From: an uncultured Candidatus Melainabacteria bacterium
GTDB lineage: Bacteria > Cyanobacteriota > Vampirovibrionia > Gastranaerophilales > Gastranaerophilaceae
Assembly (NCBI GenBank): GCA_934692625.1
Contig: CAKUUC010000012.1
Span: 11,405-75,404 of the forward strand
Direction: 5' to 3'
Length of the DNA stretch: 64,000 nt
A model generated the notes under the pieces. It saw only the letters and a list, made by a program, of their open reading frames with translations. It made no database searches and had not been told where the DNA came from. A program made the translations under genes and the position numbers. Below, piece by piece: positions 34,028-41,994 of this stretch (positions within the stretch are counted from its first letter, which is position 1; each line of letters starts with the position of its first letter).

Positions 34028-35191
34028 ATGAATATACAAATAACCCCATTCAAATTGACACCAAGTTATACTCAACAATTTCAAAATAATAATCATTATT
34101 TTAGTAAATATTCAACAAATAATTTAGCACCGCTAGCGCAAGATAGCGTATCATTTACAAGCAGCAGGAAAAAGAAGAAAGTTGATGATGATGCTGATGT
34201 TCAAAATGCTGCAAAAAGTAAAGTTTTGGACGACAACAAAAGAAAGACTAACAGAATAAGTTACTTGATGGCTACTGAAATTTCAAAAGAATCAGAAGTT
34301 GCAAAAAACAAATTTTTGAATACTTTGAAAGTTGGTTTGAAAAATGTAATAGAAAGTGATAACAATCCGGACCGTCCGATTTTACGTGGTAAGTCAGGTA
34401 TTTACGGTCGTGTAAAACAATCAACTTCTATTATGCAAAAAGTTCCACCAAGAGATTTGCGTACTAAAAATGAAATTTTGAAAATGGGTGATGTAATTGG
34501 TGCAAGAATTATTTTGAAAGATTCTTCAAGAAAATCGTTCGACTTGGTATTCAAAGAACTTGGCAAAATGGTAGTTGCAGGTCAGTTGAATATTTTAGAA
34601 GTTGAAAACTACAGATTGACTCCAAATGAAAGCTATATTTCACAAAAGACTCTTGACAACTTTGAAAGAGCGTGTGCAAAAGCCGGTCAATCTCCAAAAA
34701 TTTCAAGTTCTGCCATCAAATCAGGTTATACAGCAGTTCACTTGACAGTAAAATTACCAGATGGTGAGTACGCGGAAATCCAAATTATGGGTCGTGATAT
34801 GGAAAAAGTTAAAGACCTTGAAGATTTCTATTACAAGAAACGTTGCAACAAACCTATTTCTCCAAAATATAAACCAATTGAAGATATGTTCAATGCTGTA
34901 ATGGGTAAGAGATGCGAAAAATTGGACGACTTCCAAAAAGAAACACTTGACAGATATATTCAAGACTCTTATGCTCATGCAAGAACTATTCCGCCACAAA
35001 GTGCAAGAAAACGTATGGGTAAGGATTATTTCTTGCCAATACCATATTCACTTCCGGCAGATTTGAGTTTTGAAAACTTGCAAAAATTGAAAGAGCAATG
35101 TGATAGAATTTCTATTGATGAAGACACTGTTAATAAAATGATTGATGAAATCAACAGTGGAAATAGTACAAATAGAACTCGTAGAAAATAA
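34028..35191 (+). CDS. RelA/SpoT synthetase-domain protein with FTS-motif N-terminus
   Basis: 387 aa. Residues about 95-280 read as a (p)ppGpp-synthetase-like domain: GIYGRVKQSTSIMQKV, MGDVIGARIIL, SGYTAVHLTVKLPDG and AEIQIM, with the catalytic-type Glu of E-I-Q-I present. There is no HD hydrolase or TGS domain. The N-terminus is Asn/Gln/Thr-rich and ends in DSVSFTS, as in other proteins here with an F-K-G/F-G start. It could be a small alarmone synthetase or a nucleotide-modifying toxin; no antitoxin neighbour is seen. AGGAG-like GGAG precedes the ATG. Confidence 0.75.
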   Translation: MNIQITPFKLTPSYTQQFQNNNHYFSKYSTNNLAPLAQDSVSFTSSRKKKKVDDDADVQNAAKSKVLDDNKRKTNRISYLMATEISKESEVAKNKFLNTLKVGLKNVIESDNNPDRPILRGKSGIYGRVKQSTSIMQKVPPRDLRTKNEILKMGDVIGARIILKDSSRKSFDLVFKELGKMVVAGQLNILEVENYRLTPNESYISQKTLDNFERACAKAGQSPKISSSAIKSGYTAVHLTVKLPDGEYAEIQIMGRDMEKVKDLEDFYYKKRCNKPISPKYKPIEDMFNAVMGKRCEKLDDFQKETLDRYIQDSYAHARTIPPQSARKRMGKDYFLPIPYSLPADLSFENLQKLKEQCDRISIDEDTVNKMIDEINSGNSTNRTRRK

Positions 35192-35198
35192 AAATTTC

Positions 35199-35227
35199 AA
35201 AAGGGTGCGAATTTCGCACCCTTTTTT
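35199..35227. terminator. Bidirectional terminator
   Basis: AAAAGGGTGCGAA and TTCGCACCCTTTT form a strong hairpin between two convergent genes. Confidence 0.88.
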
Positions 35228-35232
35228 GTGCA

Positions 35233-35568
35233 TTACCTGCTAACCTCAGAGTCAGGAGTTTTATTTATACAGTTTCCAAACTGACAATTTGCATCATACC
35301 CAGAGGAATTTTCTTCTTGCACAGGTTCGGTTTTGATTGTTGATGGAACTTGTGGGTCAATGTTTTTGCGCATTTCCATTGTGCTGTTCGGTCGGGTCAT
35401 TTTCTTCAAATTGTCGGGAACCATTCTGTCAGGCAAGTTGTTATCTATCCCAATCCCGATATCCGCTTTGCAAGCACCCAAATCTTCTATCGGGCATGCT
35501 GCATAACCTATAGGTGTAAGACTTGCGCCAAGCAAAAATATTGCTAATAATTTTATAATTTTTTTCAT
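35233..35568 (-). CDS. Secreted small Cys-containing protein
   Basis: 111 aa. The Sec signal peptide MKKIIKLLAIFLLGASL...GYA is clear, with a likely cut after A-A or Y-A near residue 23. The mature part has four Cys (ACPIEDLGAC and DANCQFGNC) and is Pro/Asn-rich, so an extracytoplasmic disulfide-bonded protein is likely. Family not recognised. Confidence 0.65.
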   Translation of the reverse strand: MKKIIKLLAIFLLGASLTPIGYAACPIEDLGACKADIGIGIDNNLPDRMVPDNLKKMTRPNSTMEMRKNIDPQVPSTIKTEPVQEENSSGYDANCQFGNCINKTPDSEVSR

Positions 35569-35784
35569 GTTTATATTACTCCAATTTGTATCTACATGAC
35601 TAATATATGGTTTTTGTCTGAAGATTACATTGGAGAAAAGTATAATTTTTATGAAAAGGAAAAATATTCCAGAATATTAAATCTGCAACATCATATAATT
35701 GTAAAATTGAAGAACCTTTAATATTGTGAGAATAAATTTATTTTTTGTTAGGGTGAAAAAGCGTAAGCGATTTTCTCAAACATT

Positions 35785-36213
35785 CTACGCAAAATATGTT
35801 AATATCTCATTTACAGTTTTGATGTGATTATTTGGTTTTGTGTTCCAAAATTCAGTAGAATTTATTACTTCTTCAATCAAATCAACAAATGTTGACTTAT
35901 GATGGATATCAGAGCGAACCAATCCATAATGATTTTCTTTAGAATAAATTCTACATCCATTAATCGGATTATCTAAAATAATTCGATTACCAGCTCCAGT
36001 GAGTAGTTCTTTTTCAGATGGATGCGTAAGTGTTAAATCTAAAATTGTGTCACCACCCACCTCTGACAATTTTTTTAACGCAGATTTTAGTTCACTTGCT
36101 CCCTGCATATTATTTTCGACATCATGATGTACTAATTGTTCTACACTCTTAGTTAGTCGTATTCTTGCACCAAAATTTGTGTAATTATTGTTTTGTACAT
36201 TGTTTACTTGCAT
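35785..36213 (-). CDS. Hypothetical 142-aa protein with FGAR N-terminal motif
   Basis: Unknown. The start MQVNNVQNNNYTNFGARIRL is the Asn/Gln-rich segment with an F-G-A motif noted in this window. The rest is a soluble mixed domain (TILDLTLTHPSEKELLT, NGCRIYSKENHYG). GGAGG precedes the ATG by 7 nt. Confidence 0.65.
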   Translation of the reverse strand: MQVNNVQNNNYTNFGARIRLTKSVEQLVHHDVENNMQGASELKSALKKLSEVGGDTILDLTLTHPSEKELLTGAGNRIILDNPINGCRIYSKENHYGLVRSDIHHKSTFVDLIEEVINSTEFWNTKPNNHIKTVNEILTYFA

Positions 36214-36341
36214 ATTTTTACCTCCTTAAAATTTTTCAATATAAGATAAAAATCCCCCCAAAAAATTTTTTGCTATTGATATGTTATTTTTAATATTTCT
36301 TAATGTAAAATTAAAAATTGGGATAGATTAAAAGACAAAAC

Positions 36342-36776
36342 TTATCTAAAAATTATGAATTTTTTGTTTTTACGTTTTTGCATATCGTCAAAAACTTTTT
36401 TAAACGGAACAATCGGTTCCATTTTGTATCCGCAAGTTGAAGATAATGTGCCGCCCATTGAAAATAATTCTTCTTGCGGGTATCTTCTGCAAATTCCTGG
36501 GCGCCAAAAGTGAACTTTGCACCTTTTTGTTTCAGGGTCTAAATGTGTACATTCAAAAATTAATCCTAAATCATCTTTGCCGATAATTTTCAAACCTGAA
36601 TAAAAACTGTGTATGTATTGCAATCTTTCAAATTCTTTTTCATCTTTTAGGACATGTCGAAAATGTTTGACATAAATATGTGTGCAACATTGTCCGCAAC
36701 CTTTGCATTTGCCGGTTCTGTAATAATGTTTTCGTAAAATTTTCGATAAAATAAACTTTTTTATTGCTAAAAACAT
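36342..36776 (-). CDS. YkgJ-like cysteine-cluster (Zn/Fe-chelating) protein
   Basis: 144 aa from the ATG at 36776. GKCKGCGQCC, FECTHLDPETKRC and RPGICRRYP make up the C-x-x-C-x-x-C-C...C...C cluster of the YkgJ/UPF0153 family, proposed to bind zinc or an Fe-S centre. The frame is open to a TTG at 36815, but no ribosome binding site is found at either start; a TATAAT lies just upstream of the ATG. Confidence 0.75.
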   Translation of the reverse strand: MFLAIKKFILSKILRKHYYRTGKCKGCGQCCTHIYVKHFRHVLKDEKEFERLQYIHSFYSGLKIIGKDDLGLIFECTHLDPETKRCKVHFWRPGICRRYPQEELFSMGGTLSSTCGYKMEPIVPFKKVFDDMQKRKNKKFIIFR

Positions 36777-37022
36777 AATATTATAATAGTACAAGTTCCT
36801 TTTATTATCTACCAAAATAGCAGAATAAAGCTGCTAAAATTTTCTGGTTAAGTTTTGTAAAGTTTTAAATAAAAACCCGCAAAATAATTTCTTGAGGTGC
36901 ATTTAACAAAATGGAAATAAGACATAACCCCTTGAAAGAATAAATTACTAATACCTATACATATAACCTATACAGTTTTAAAAATAAACTGACATAATAC
37001 TATAACATAACCAAAAATAACC

Positions 37023-37052
37023 AACCTTGACCTCTAACGAGGTCTTTTTTTT
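37023..37052 (+). terminator. Orphan terminator on the plus strand
   Basis: GACCTC-TAAC-GAGGTC followed by TTTTTTTT. The T-run is on the plus strand, yet no plus-strand gene precedes it (36816-37022 holds no ORF I can support), so an unseen small RNA is possible. Confidence 0.5.
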
Positions 37053-37977
37053 AGTCTTTAAATATAAATTTTGCTGTGAAAATTAAAACTGTAGCACCGA
37101 CTAGAACTTCTAGTGGAAAAGTTGGTAAAATACCTGCCTTCAAAATCATTGGAATCAATAGGATTGCTCCCGCCGGTGGAAAAAGTGTTTTAATTCTGTC
37201 AAAAGCGACAAACAGGACGCAACAAGCAAGTCCGGCGCAAAGAGTTAATGGTAAATGTAGGTATAAATTTAATATTTCTCTCAAAAAGCAGCCGGTTGCA
37301 GATGCCAAAGTCATTAAACCTATTATGTGAAAAGGTTTGTTGCGTAATGGACTTTGAGTATTGGCAAATTCTGTAAATGTTACAATCAGTGGCGGTGCTA
37401 AAAAGTATATTTGTTGATTTTCAAAAGGAATTAGTGCGATTATCGAAAATACAACAAGAAGTTTTGTCCATTTTATTACTTGAAATTTTAAATCGAATTC
37501 ACATGGCGTATATTGATTTTTGGGTTTAAGGTGATATTTTTCCATTAACCATTGTGCAGTAATGATTATCAAAGCCATAATTGTTACTGAAATCGGGTAA
37601 ATCCACGATTTTGTACCAAGGTAAACAGGTAAAATACAAGCAGAAATTATAGGGATAAGGGTTGTTCTGGCAATTGTTAGAATTACTCCGGTAAAGCCAA
37701 AACACAACGCAACTTGAAATATTAATGGAATATCAATATATTTTGTAACAAGCATTCCAAACAGTGCCGCAATTGATACGAGAAAAAACATTTTTCTTTT
37801 GTTGCACATCCACGGTTGTTGCTCGGAAATCCACGCTCCGATAGTTAATGCACAAATTTCCGGGAAAATAATTTCTTTTTCTCCGCTGATTTCTGCAATC
37901 GCAATCATCAAAAATGCCATCAAGCCGGCAAAAATATATCGCTCTATCCTTATTCGCCTTAATATTTCAATATTCAT
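37051..37977 (-). CDS. HPP-like integral membrane protein
   Basis: 308 aa with about nine membrane helices. The C-terminal segment TLFPPAGAILLIPMI and the earlier FANTQSPLRNKPFHIIG resemble the HPP family, whose members include nitrite transporters of chloroplasts. Function in bacteria is unclear and the match is moderate. A TATAAT ends 9 nt before the ATG and no Shine-Dalgarno is visible, so the leader is short. Confidence 0.65.
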   Translation of the reverse strand: MNIEILRRIRIERYIFAGLMAFLMIAIAEISGEKEIIFPEICALTIGAWISEQQPWMCNKRKMFFLVSIAALFGMLVTKYIDIPLIFQVALCFGFTGVILTIARTTLIPIISACILPVYLGTKSWIYPISVTIMALIIITAQWLMEKYHLKPKNQYTPCEFDLKFQVIKWTKLLVVFSIIALIPFENQQIYFLAPPLIVTFTEFANTQSPLRNKPFHIIGLMTLASATGCFLREILNLYLHLPLTLCAGLACCVLFVAFDRIKTLFPPAGAILLIPMILKAGILPTFPLEVLVGATVLIFTAKFIFKD

Positions 37978-38004
37978 AACATTAAAATTATACTATGAAC
38001 CGGT

Positions 38005-38847
38005 TTAACCTAAAAATTTTCCGAAAATTACTCTGTCAATGCCTGCCAAATCTTTCAGAACTTTTATATCTGTAAAGTTATATTTTTGCATAATTTCTGC
38101 AACATCTTTACTTTGTCCCAAGCCTAATTCGAACAACAAATATCCGTCTTTTTTTAGGTGTAATTTTGCATCTTTTGTAATATTTTCATAAAAATCAAGA
38201 CCTTTTGAATCTTTTGTATATAGTGCTAAATCAGGTTCAAAAGATACTTCTTTTTGAATGTTTGCTTTCATTTGCGGCGGAATGTATGGCGGGTTTGAAA
38301 CAATCATGTCGAAGTGTTCATCTTCACGAATTTTTGAATAAATATCTGATTTTCTAAAAACTGCCTTGTTAAATAGTTCAAATTTTTCCATATTAGAAAA
38401 CGCTGTGTGGATTGCTTCTGTTGAAATATCAACTCCAACAACGTGGCAATCTGTCAATTTCGCAATCATGCAGGCAATGCAGCCGCTACCTGTGCACATA
38501 TCCATAACTTCTGTGAAATTGTTTTGTTTAATAAGTTCAATTGCTTGCCTTACAAGAAGTTCAGTTTCATCTCTTGGAATAAGTACGGAAGGGTTTACTA
38601 TGAATTTTTCTCCCATAAAATCTGCAAGTCCTATAATATATTGAATAGGCTGCTTTGTTTGTGCTCGCAGTTTCGCTTTTTCTTCAACAATTTCCAACAT
38701 TTGGGAAGTAAGTTTTTTGCCGGTTAATATGTCTATTAGGGAGTAACCGCAAAAGTGTTCAATGAGTAATTTTACTTCAATGTTTGCTTCATTCGGTTCT
38801 ATTCCTGAATTTGTTAAAATCTTTACTATATCTGGGATTGATGTCAC
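38005..38847 (-). CDS. prmC: Peptide chain release factor N5-glutamine methyltransferase
   Basis: Methylates the GGQ glutamine of release factors. 280 aa: helical N-domain, SAM motif VMDMCTGSGCIACMIAK and the substrate-binding NPPYIPPQ. GTG start at 38847 with AAGG 5 nt upstream, 1 nt after the stop of the preceding gene, so the pair is coupled. Confidence 0.92.
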   Translation of the reverse strand: MTSIPDIVKILTNSGIEPNEANIEVKLLIEHFCGYSLIDILTGKKLTSQMLEIVEEKAKLRAQTKQPIQYIIGLADFMGEKFIVNPSVLIPRDETELLVRQAIELIKQNNFTEVMDMCTGSGCIACMIAKLTDCHVVGVDISTEAIHTAFSNMEKFELFNKAVFRKSDIYSKIREDEHFDMIVSNPPYIPPQMKANIQKEVSFEPDLALYTKDSKGLDFYENITKDAKLHLKKDGYLLFELGLGQSKDVAEIMQKYNFTDIKVLKDLAGIDRVIFGKFLG

Positions 38848-38848
38848 T

Positions 38849-39364
38849 TTAACCTTCTTCCTGCTCGGTTTCTATTGTATACTGCGGTGAATGCTCAGAA
38901 ATTATTTTATCTATCTCATTACGGGCCTCAAGTTTTGAGGAAAGTTCCAGTTTTTCTAGGTTATATTTTTTACAAAGTTTGTCATAATAATACAATTGTT
39001 TTTTTGTCGGTGGTTCTTTGGACATTTTTACTTCTTGCAAAAATTTGCGCTTACGCTTGTCATATTCTTTTTGCGCTTCGATAAGCGGTCGTTGTTTTTC
39101 TTTGTAATCATAATACTTTTTGCATTCTTTCAGATATTTTTTTGTATCTGATAGAAATTCTTCATCATCAATTATTTGTTCTAAAAATTCAAAACGGGAA
39201 CAATTTTGTTCAAGATAATATTTTTCATCATCAATAAAATTTTCTAAAATTTCCTCAAGTGTTTGCCCTTCTGATTTTTTGACAAGCGCTCTCAAAAAAT
39301 TGCATAAAGCGGCCTTTTGGTTTTTGGTTAAATTTAGATAAATTTGCTTTTTAATTTGGTACAT
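38849..39364 (-). CDS. Hypothetical charged coiled-coil protein, 171 aa
   Basis: Unknown. Highly charged (Lys/Glu) and helical, with Tyr-rich stretches (KECKKYYDYKEKQRP) and a C-terminal PPTKKQLYYYDKLCKKYNLE, which resembles the P-T-x-K-Q motif seen at the end of several nucleic-acid-binding proteins. Immediately upstream of prmC. Confidence 0.6.
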   Translation of the reverse strand: MYQIKKQIYLNLTKNQKAALCNFLRALVKKSEGQTLEEILENFIDDEKYYLEQNCSRFEFLEQIIDDEEFLSDTKKYLKECKKYYDYKEKQRPLIEAQKEYDKRKRKFLQEVKMSKEPPTKKQLYYYDKLCKKYNLEKLELSSKLEARNEIDKIISEHSPQYTIETEQEEG

Positions 39365-39481
39365 ACAAACAGAATAATATCACACTTCAAAAAAATAACG
39401 AAGTACAATCAGTTTTCGACTCCTCACAAACCGTACAAATTTATGTACGTGTCGACCCTCATAAAGCCGTGTTACACGAAT

Positions 39482-39670
39482 CTATCGTTTTAACAAATCT
39501 ATCACTGAAAATTTGCGGGTTTTGTTAGCCGTGCTAAAGTCCAGCAACTTTCTTCGGATAGGATTTGTTTGGAGAGCAGACTGATGTTGTTCAACAACTT
39601 CTTCACCTCTCATCTCTGATGATTTGTTTTCTAATAGTTTTAAGTTTTGTTCAGTCTTCTTCTCATCCAT
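39482..39670 (-). CDS. Possible small protein, 62 aa
   Basis: A charged ORF with a Lys/Glu/Gln-rich start. TATAAT ends 7 nt before the ATG at 39670, so it could be leaderless; GAGG lies 13 nt upstream, too far for a normal ribosome binding site. No homology is recognised, and it may be fortuitous. Confidence 0.35.
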   Translation of the reverse strand: MDEKKTEQNLKLLENKSSEMRGEEVVEQHQSALQTNPIRRKLLDFSTANKTRKFSVIDLLKR

Positions 39671-39779
39671 GAATCTGATTATACCTCGTTACTCTTATAT
39701 AAAAAAATTTATTAAGAAGAAATTGCGCAAATTGCTATATTTTTTATATATTTTTTACATAACTTTACAATTGCGATAA

Positions 39780-39870
39780 AATGAACGATGCGTTTCTTTG
39801 AAATAATCACCATAGTCACGCCAACATCATTATTTTACGTGTCAGGCGGTGCCGTGACCTACATTGGGCT
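39780..39870. repeat. Short dispersed repeat
   Basis: GTGTCAGGCGGTGCCGTGACCTAC (39840-39863), the same unit as at 24770 and 30042, preceded by a degenerate GTCACGCCAACATCATTA. The gap 39671-40061 otherwise holds only the promoter/leader element. Confidence 0.55.
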
Positions 39871-39908
39871 GAGTTGCTTTGGTCATTTTTGCTTTATAAA
39901 CCTAAAAT

Positions 39909-39996
39909 ATTACGAAACATTAAGCCGAATTTCAAATCCTCGAAACCATTGATATAATTACCTTATGGTATGGTATGGTATGGTGTGGCGGGGCGG
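39909..39996 (+). promoter_or_regulatory. Conserved promoter/leader element, copy C, (TATGG)4
   Basis: ATTACGAAACATTAAG block, TATAAT at 39953-39958, four TATGG units (39964-39983) and TGTGGCGGGGCGG. Here a TATGG-derived ATG at 39975 is in frame with the prepilin gene, which would add 29 residues; the normal start at 40062 has its own ribosome binding site. Confidence 0.7.
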
Positions 39997-40061
39997 TGTA
40001 CTTATGCGGAAAAATACTCCATAATAATAAAGGACACAGGAAGATAAGGAGTATTGAAAAC

Positions 40062-40778
40062 ATGAAAAAAGCGTTTACGCTTGCAGAAGTACTGATAGTT
40101 TTGGGCATCGTTGGAGTTGTTGCCGCACTTACGCTGCCAAGTTTAATCACAAATTACAAAGTAAAAGTTTTAGAGGCACGATTTAAAAAGGCTGATGCTG
40201 TGTTGCAACAAGCGCTATTACGAACTTCAAACGAAGTTGGTTATGACAGTTTTAATAAATTATATACAATAACTCCAAATGGAGAGTTAGGGCGAATGTT
40301 GCCTGAAATCAATAAAGCGTGGGAAAAACAATTTGAAGGAGCAACGACATTTTCAAATGGAATTTCTTATCTTTTCGGTAAAGGAGTTAGGTTTCATGAT
40401 ATGTTTGGAAATGAATGGCCGGGGCATGTTTCAAATTACTTTCCTGCAATTAATGATGATAGAGCCATCATAACCAAAGACGGTACAATGTTTTCTTATT
40501 TTGCAGTAGCAGATATTGCAGGGCAAAGATATTTAACACTCAAATTTGATACAAACGGTCCATTTAAAGGGCCAAACAGAGTTGGGTATGATATTTTTAT
40601 ATTTAATTCTTTCAATATTGATTTCAATTCTCTTTGCAATCCTACATTAAATCACTCTGAAAACCAAAAAGGTTGCTACAATTATGCACATAGAGGAATA
40701 AGTCCGGTTGATAGTTCAAAACCTTATTGGGACATTTTGTATAAATCCAGAGCATGGTGGAATAAAAACGGTAAATAA
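40062..40778 (+). CDS. Type IV pilin-like protein
   Basis: 238 aa. Leader MKKA then FTLAEVLIVLGIVGVVAA, Glu at mature position 5, a hydrophobic helix, then a globular domain with the conserved FDTNGPFKGPNRVGYDIF segment and a C-terminal WDILYKSRAWW motif, both shared with the 42905 gene. AAGGAG lies 10 nt before the ATG. Its promoter/leader is a member of the TATGG family. Likely a minor pilin or pseudopilin on the cell surface; no assembly genes are in the window. Confidence 0.82.
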   Translation: MKKAFTLAEVLIVLGIVGVVAALTLPSLITNYKVKVLEARFKKADAVLQQALLRTSNEVGYDSFNKLYTITPNGELGRMLPEINKAWEKQFEGATTFSNGISYLFGKGVRFHDMFGNEWPGHVSNYFPAINDDRAIITKDGTMFSYFAVADIAGQRYLTLKFDTNGPFKGPNRVGYDIFIFNSFNIDFNSLCNPTLNHSENQKGCYNYAHRGISPVDSSKPYWDILYKSRAWWNKNGK

Positions 40779-40811
40779 ACTCAAATTTTTAAATACCGTC
40801 GATTAAAACGA

Positions 40812-40839
40812 TTGATTTTTTTCAAAATAATATTAAAAT
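40812..40839 (+). promoter_or_regulatory. Promoter of a probably leaderless gene
   Basis: TTGATT (40812-40817), 16 nt, TAAAAT (40834-40839), 6 nt, then ATG at 40846. No Shine-Dalgarno. Confidence 0.5.
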
Positions 40840-40845
40840 CATATT

Positions 40846-41511
40846 ATGAAAAAATTGTTGGCATGTTTTATACTTGTAATTTTTTGTTTGTTTACTGTTT
40901 GTGGACAAACTCAAACTTTTGCGGCGAAGAAAAAGCCTCAACAGCAAGAAACAACATATCCTGCAGATGTTGATAAAGACGAACTTGCAGACGATGAATT
41001 TCCTTGGGAACTTGATATTGAAGAACAATATCGAGAAATGCCTGTGCCTGATTTCAAATATATGCACGACATTGACCCTGGAGAATATCAAGACACGATG
41101 TATTCAACTTGGTCACCTTATCCGCTTTTTAGGTTGACAGCGCCTTTGTATTTCAAGACAATTGCAATTCAACCGGGGTATTATCTTTTGACACCACGTG
41201 AACACGAAGGCAAATGGTATATTTTGTTTAAAGAAGCAGGAAGGGTTAAATATATTGTGCCTTGCTATAAACAAGATGTCGTTCCTGTTGGGTTTTACAA
41301 AGATAATTTGCCACAGGTCAAAATGACAAAGGTTCAAATTATCAGAGAAAAAGCCCTTCGTTTTGTTGGTAAAAATGTTAAAAGTTCCAAACGGCAACCA
41401 ATTCCCGATACGTATTTGGAAGCTTCTGATTTAGATAATAATTTTATCTCTTTAATTGTCTACTGGGGCGATTTTAAATATTACTTTGTTTTGCGTACAA
41501 TACAACTTTAA
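40846..41511 (+). CDS. Exported protein of unknown function, 221 aa
   Basis: The signal peptide MKKLLACFILVIFCLFTVCGQTQTFA is followed by a Lys/Gln-rich and acidic linker (about residues 28-62) and a C-terminal beta-rich domain (FKTIAIQPGYYLLTPREHEG, WYILFKEAGRVKYIVP). Probably periplasmic. It precedes a parvulin gene by 42 nt, so both may work in the envelope. Family not recognised. Confidence 0.7.
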   Translation: MKKLLACFILVIFCLFTVCGQTQTFAAKKKPQQQETTYPADVDKDELADDEFPWELDIEEQYREMPVPDFKYMHDIDPGEYQDTMYSTWSPYPLFRLTAPLYFKTIAIQPGYYLLTPREHEGKWYILFKEAGRVKYIVPCYKQDVVPVGFYKDNLPQVKMTKVQIIREKALRFVGKNVKSSKRQPIPDTYLEASDLDNNFISLIVYWGDFKYYFVLRTIQL

Positions 41512-41553
41512 AAATTAAATTTATAATATAAAATATAAAAAACAGGAGGAATA

Positions 41554-41946
41554 ATGAAAAAAATAATAAAACTATTTTTGATGATAGCGGTATTTTTTAT
41601 GGGAACTGGTGCATTTGCTGTAGGTGGTGGTTCAATCGAAAAATTTCTTAGCCCAAATGTTGATATATATGAAGTTCGAGCAAGTCATGTTCTTGTAAAA
41701 ACAAGAAAAGAAGCGTTGCAAATCAAGAAAGATATTGAAAGTGGAAAGATAACTTTTGAAGAAGCAGCAGAGAAATATTCACTATGCCCATCTGGTCAAA
41801 AAGGTGGTGATTTGGGATATTTCAACCGAAAGCAAATGGTTCAACAATTTGCAGATACGGCATTTGACCTGAAGGTTGGAGAAATTTCAGACCCTGTCGG
41901 CACCCAGTTTGGTTGGCACATAATAAAAACCACTGCTAAAAGATAG
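41554..41946 (+). CDS. Exported parvulin-type peptidyl-prolyl isomerase (PpiC)
   Basis: 130 aa: a signal peptide (about 22 residues) and one rotamase domain, with VRASHVLVKTRKEA, FEEAAEKYSLCPSG, GGDLGYFNRKQMV and the closing FGWHIIK motif. Acts on proline bonds of exported proteins in the periplasm. AGGAGG precedes the ATG; a terminator follows. Confidence 0.93.
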   Translation: MKKIIKLFLMIAVFFMGTGAFAVGGGSIEKFLSPNVDIYEVRASHVLVKTRKEALQIKKDIESGKITFEEAAEKYSLCPSGQKGGDLGYFNRKQMVQQFADTAFDLKVGEISDPVGTQFGWHIIKTTAKR

Positions 41947-41954
41947 AATTTGTA

Positions 41955-41983
41955 AAACCGTTTGAGTAATCAAACGGTTTTTT
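41955..41983 (+). terminator. Terminator after the parvulin gene
   Basis: AAACCGTTTGA and TCAAACGGTTT pair around GTAA; a T-run follows. Confidence 0.85.
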
Positions 41984-41994
41984 AGGCTTTTTAA

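Noticed and set aside
39975..40061. N-terminal extension of the prepilin starting in the TATGG tract
   Set aside because: The prepilin leader peptide must be short, and AAGGAG just before 40062 marks the true start; the extension has no role in pilin processing. It is kept only as a remark on the leader.
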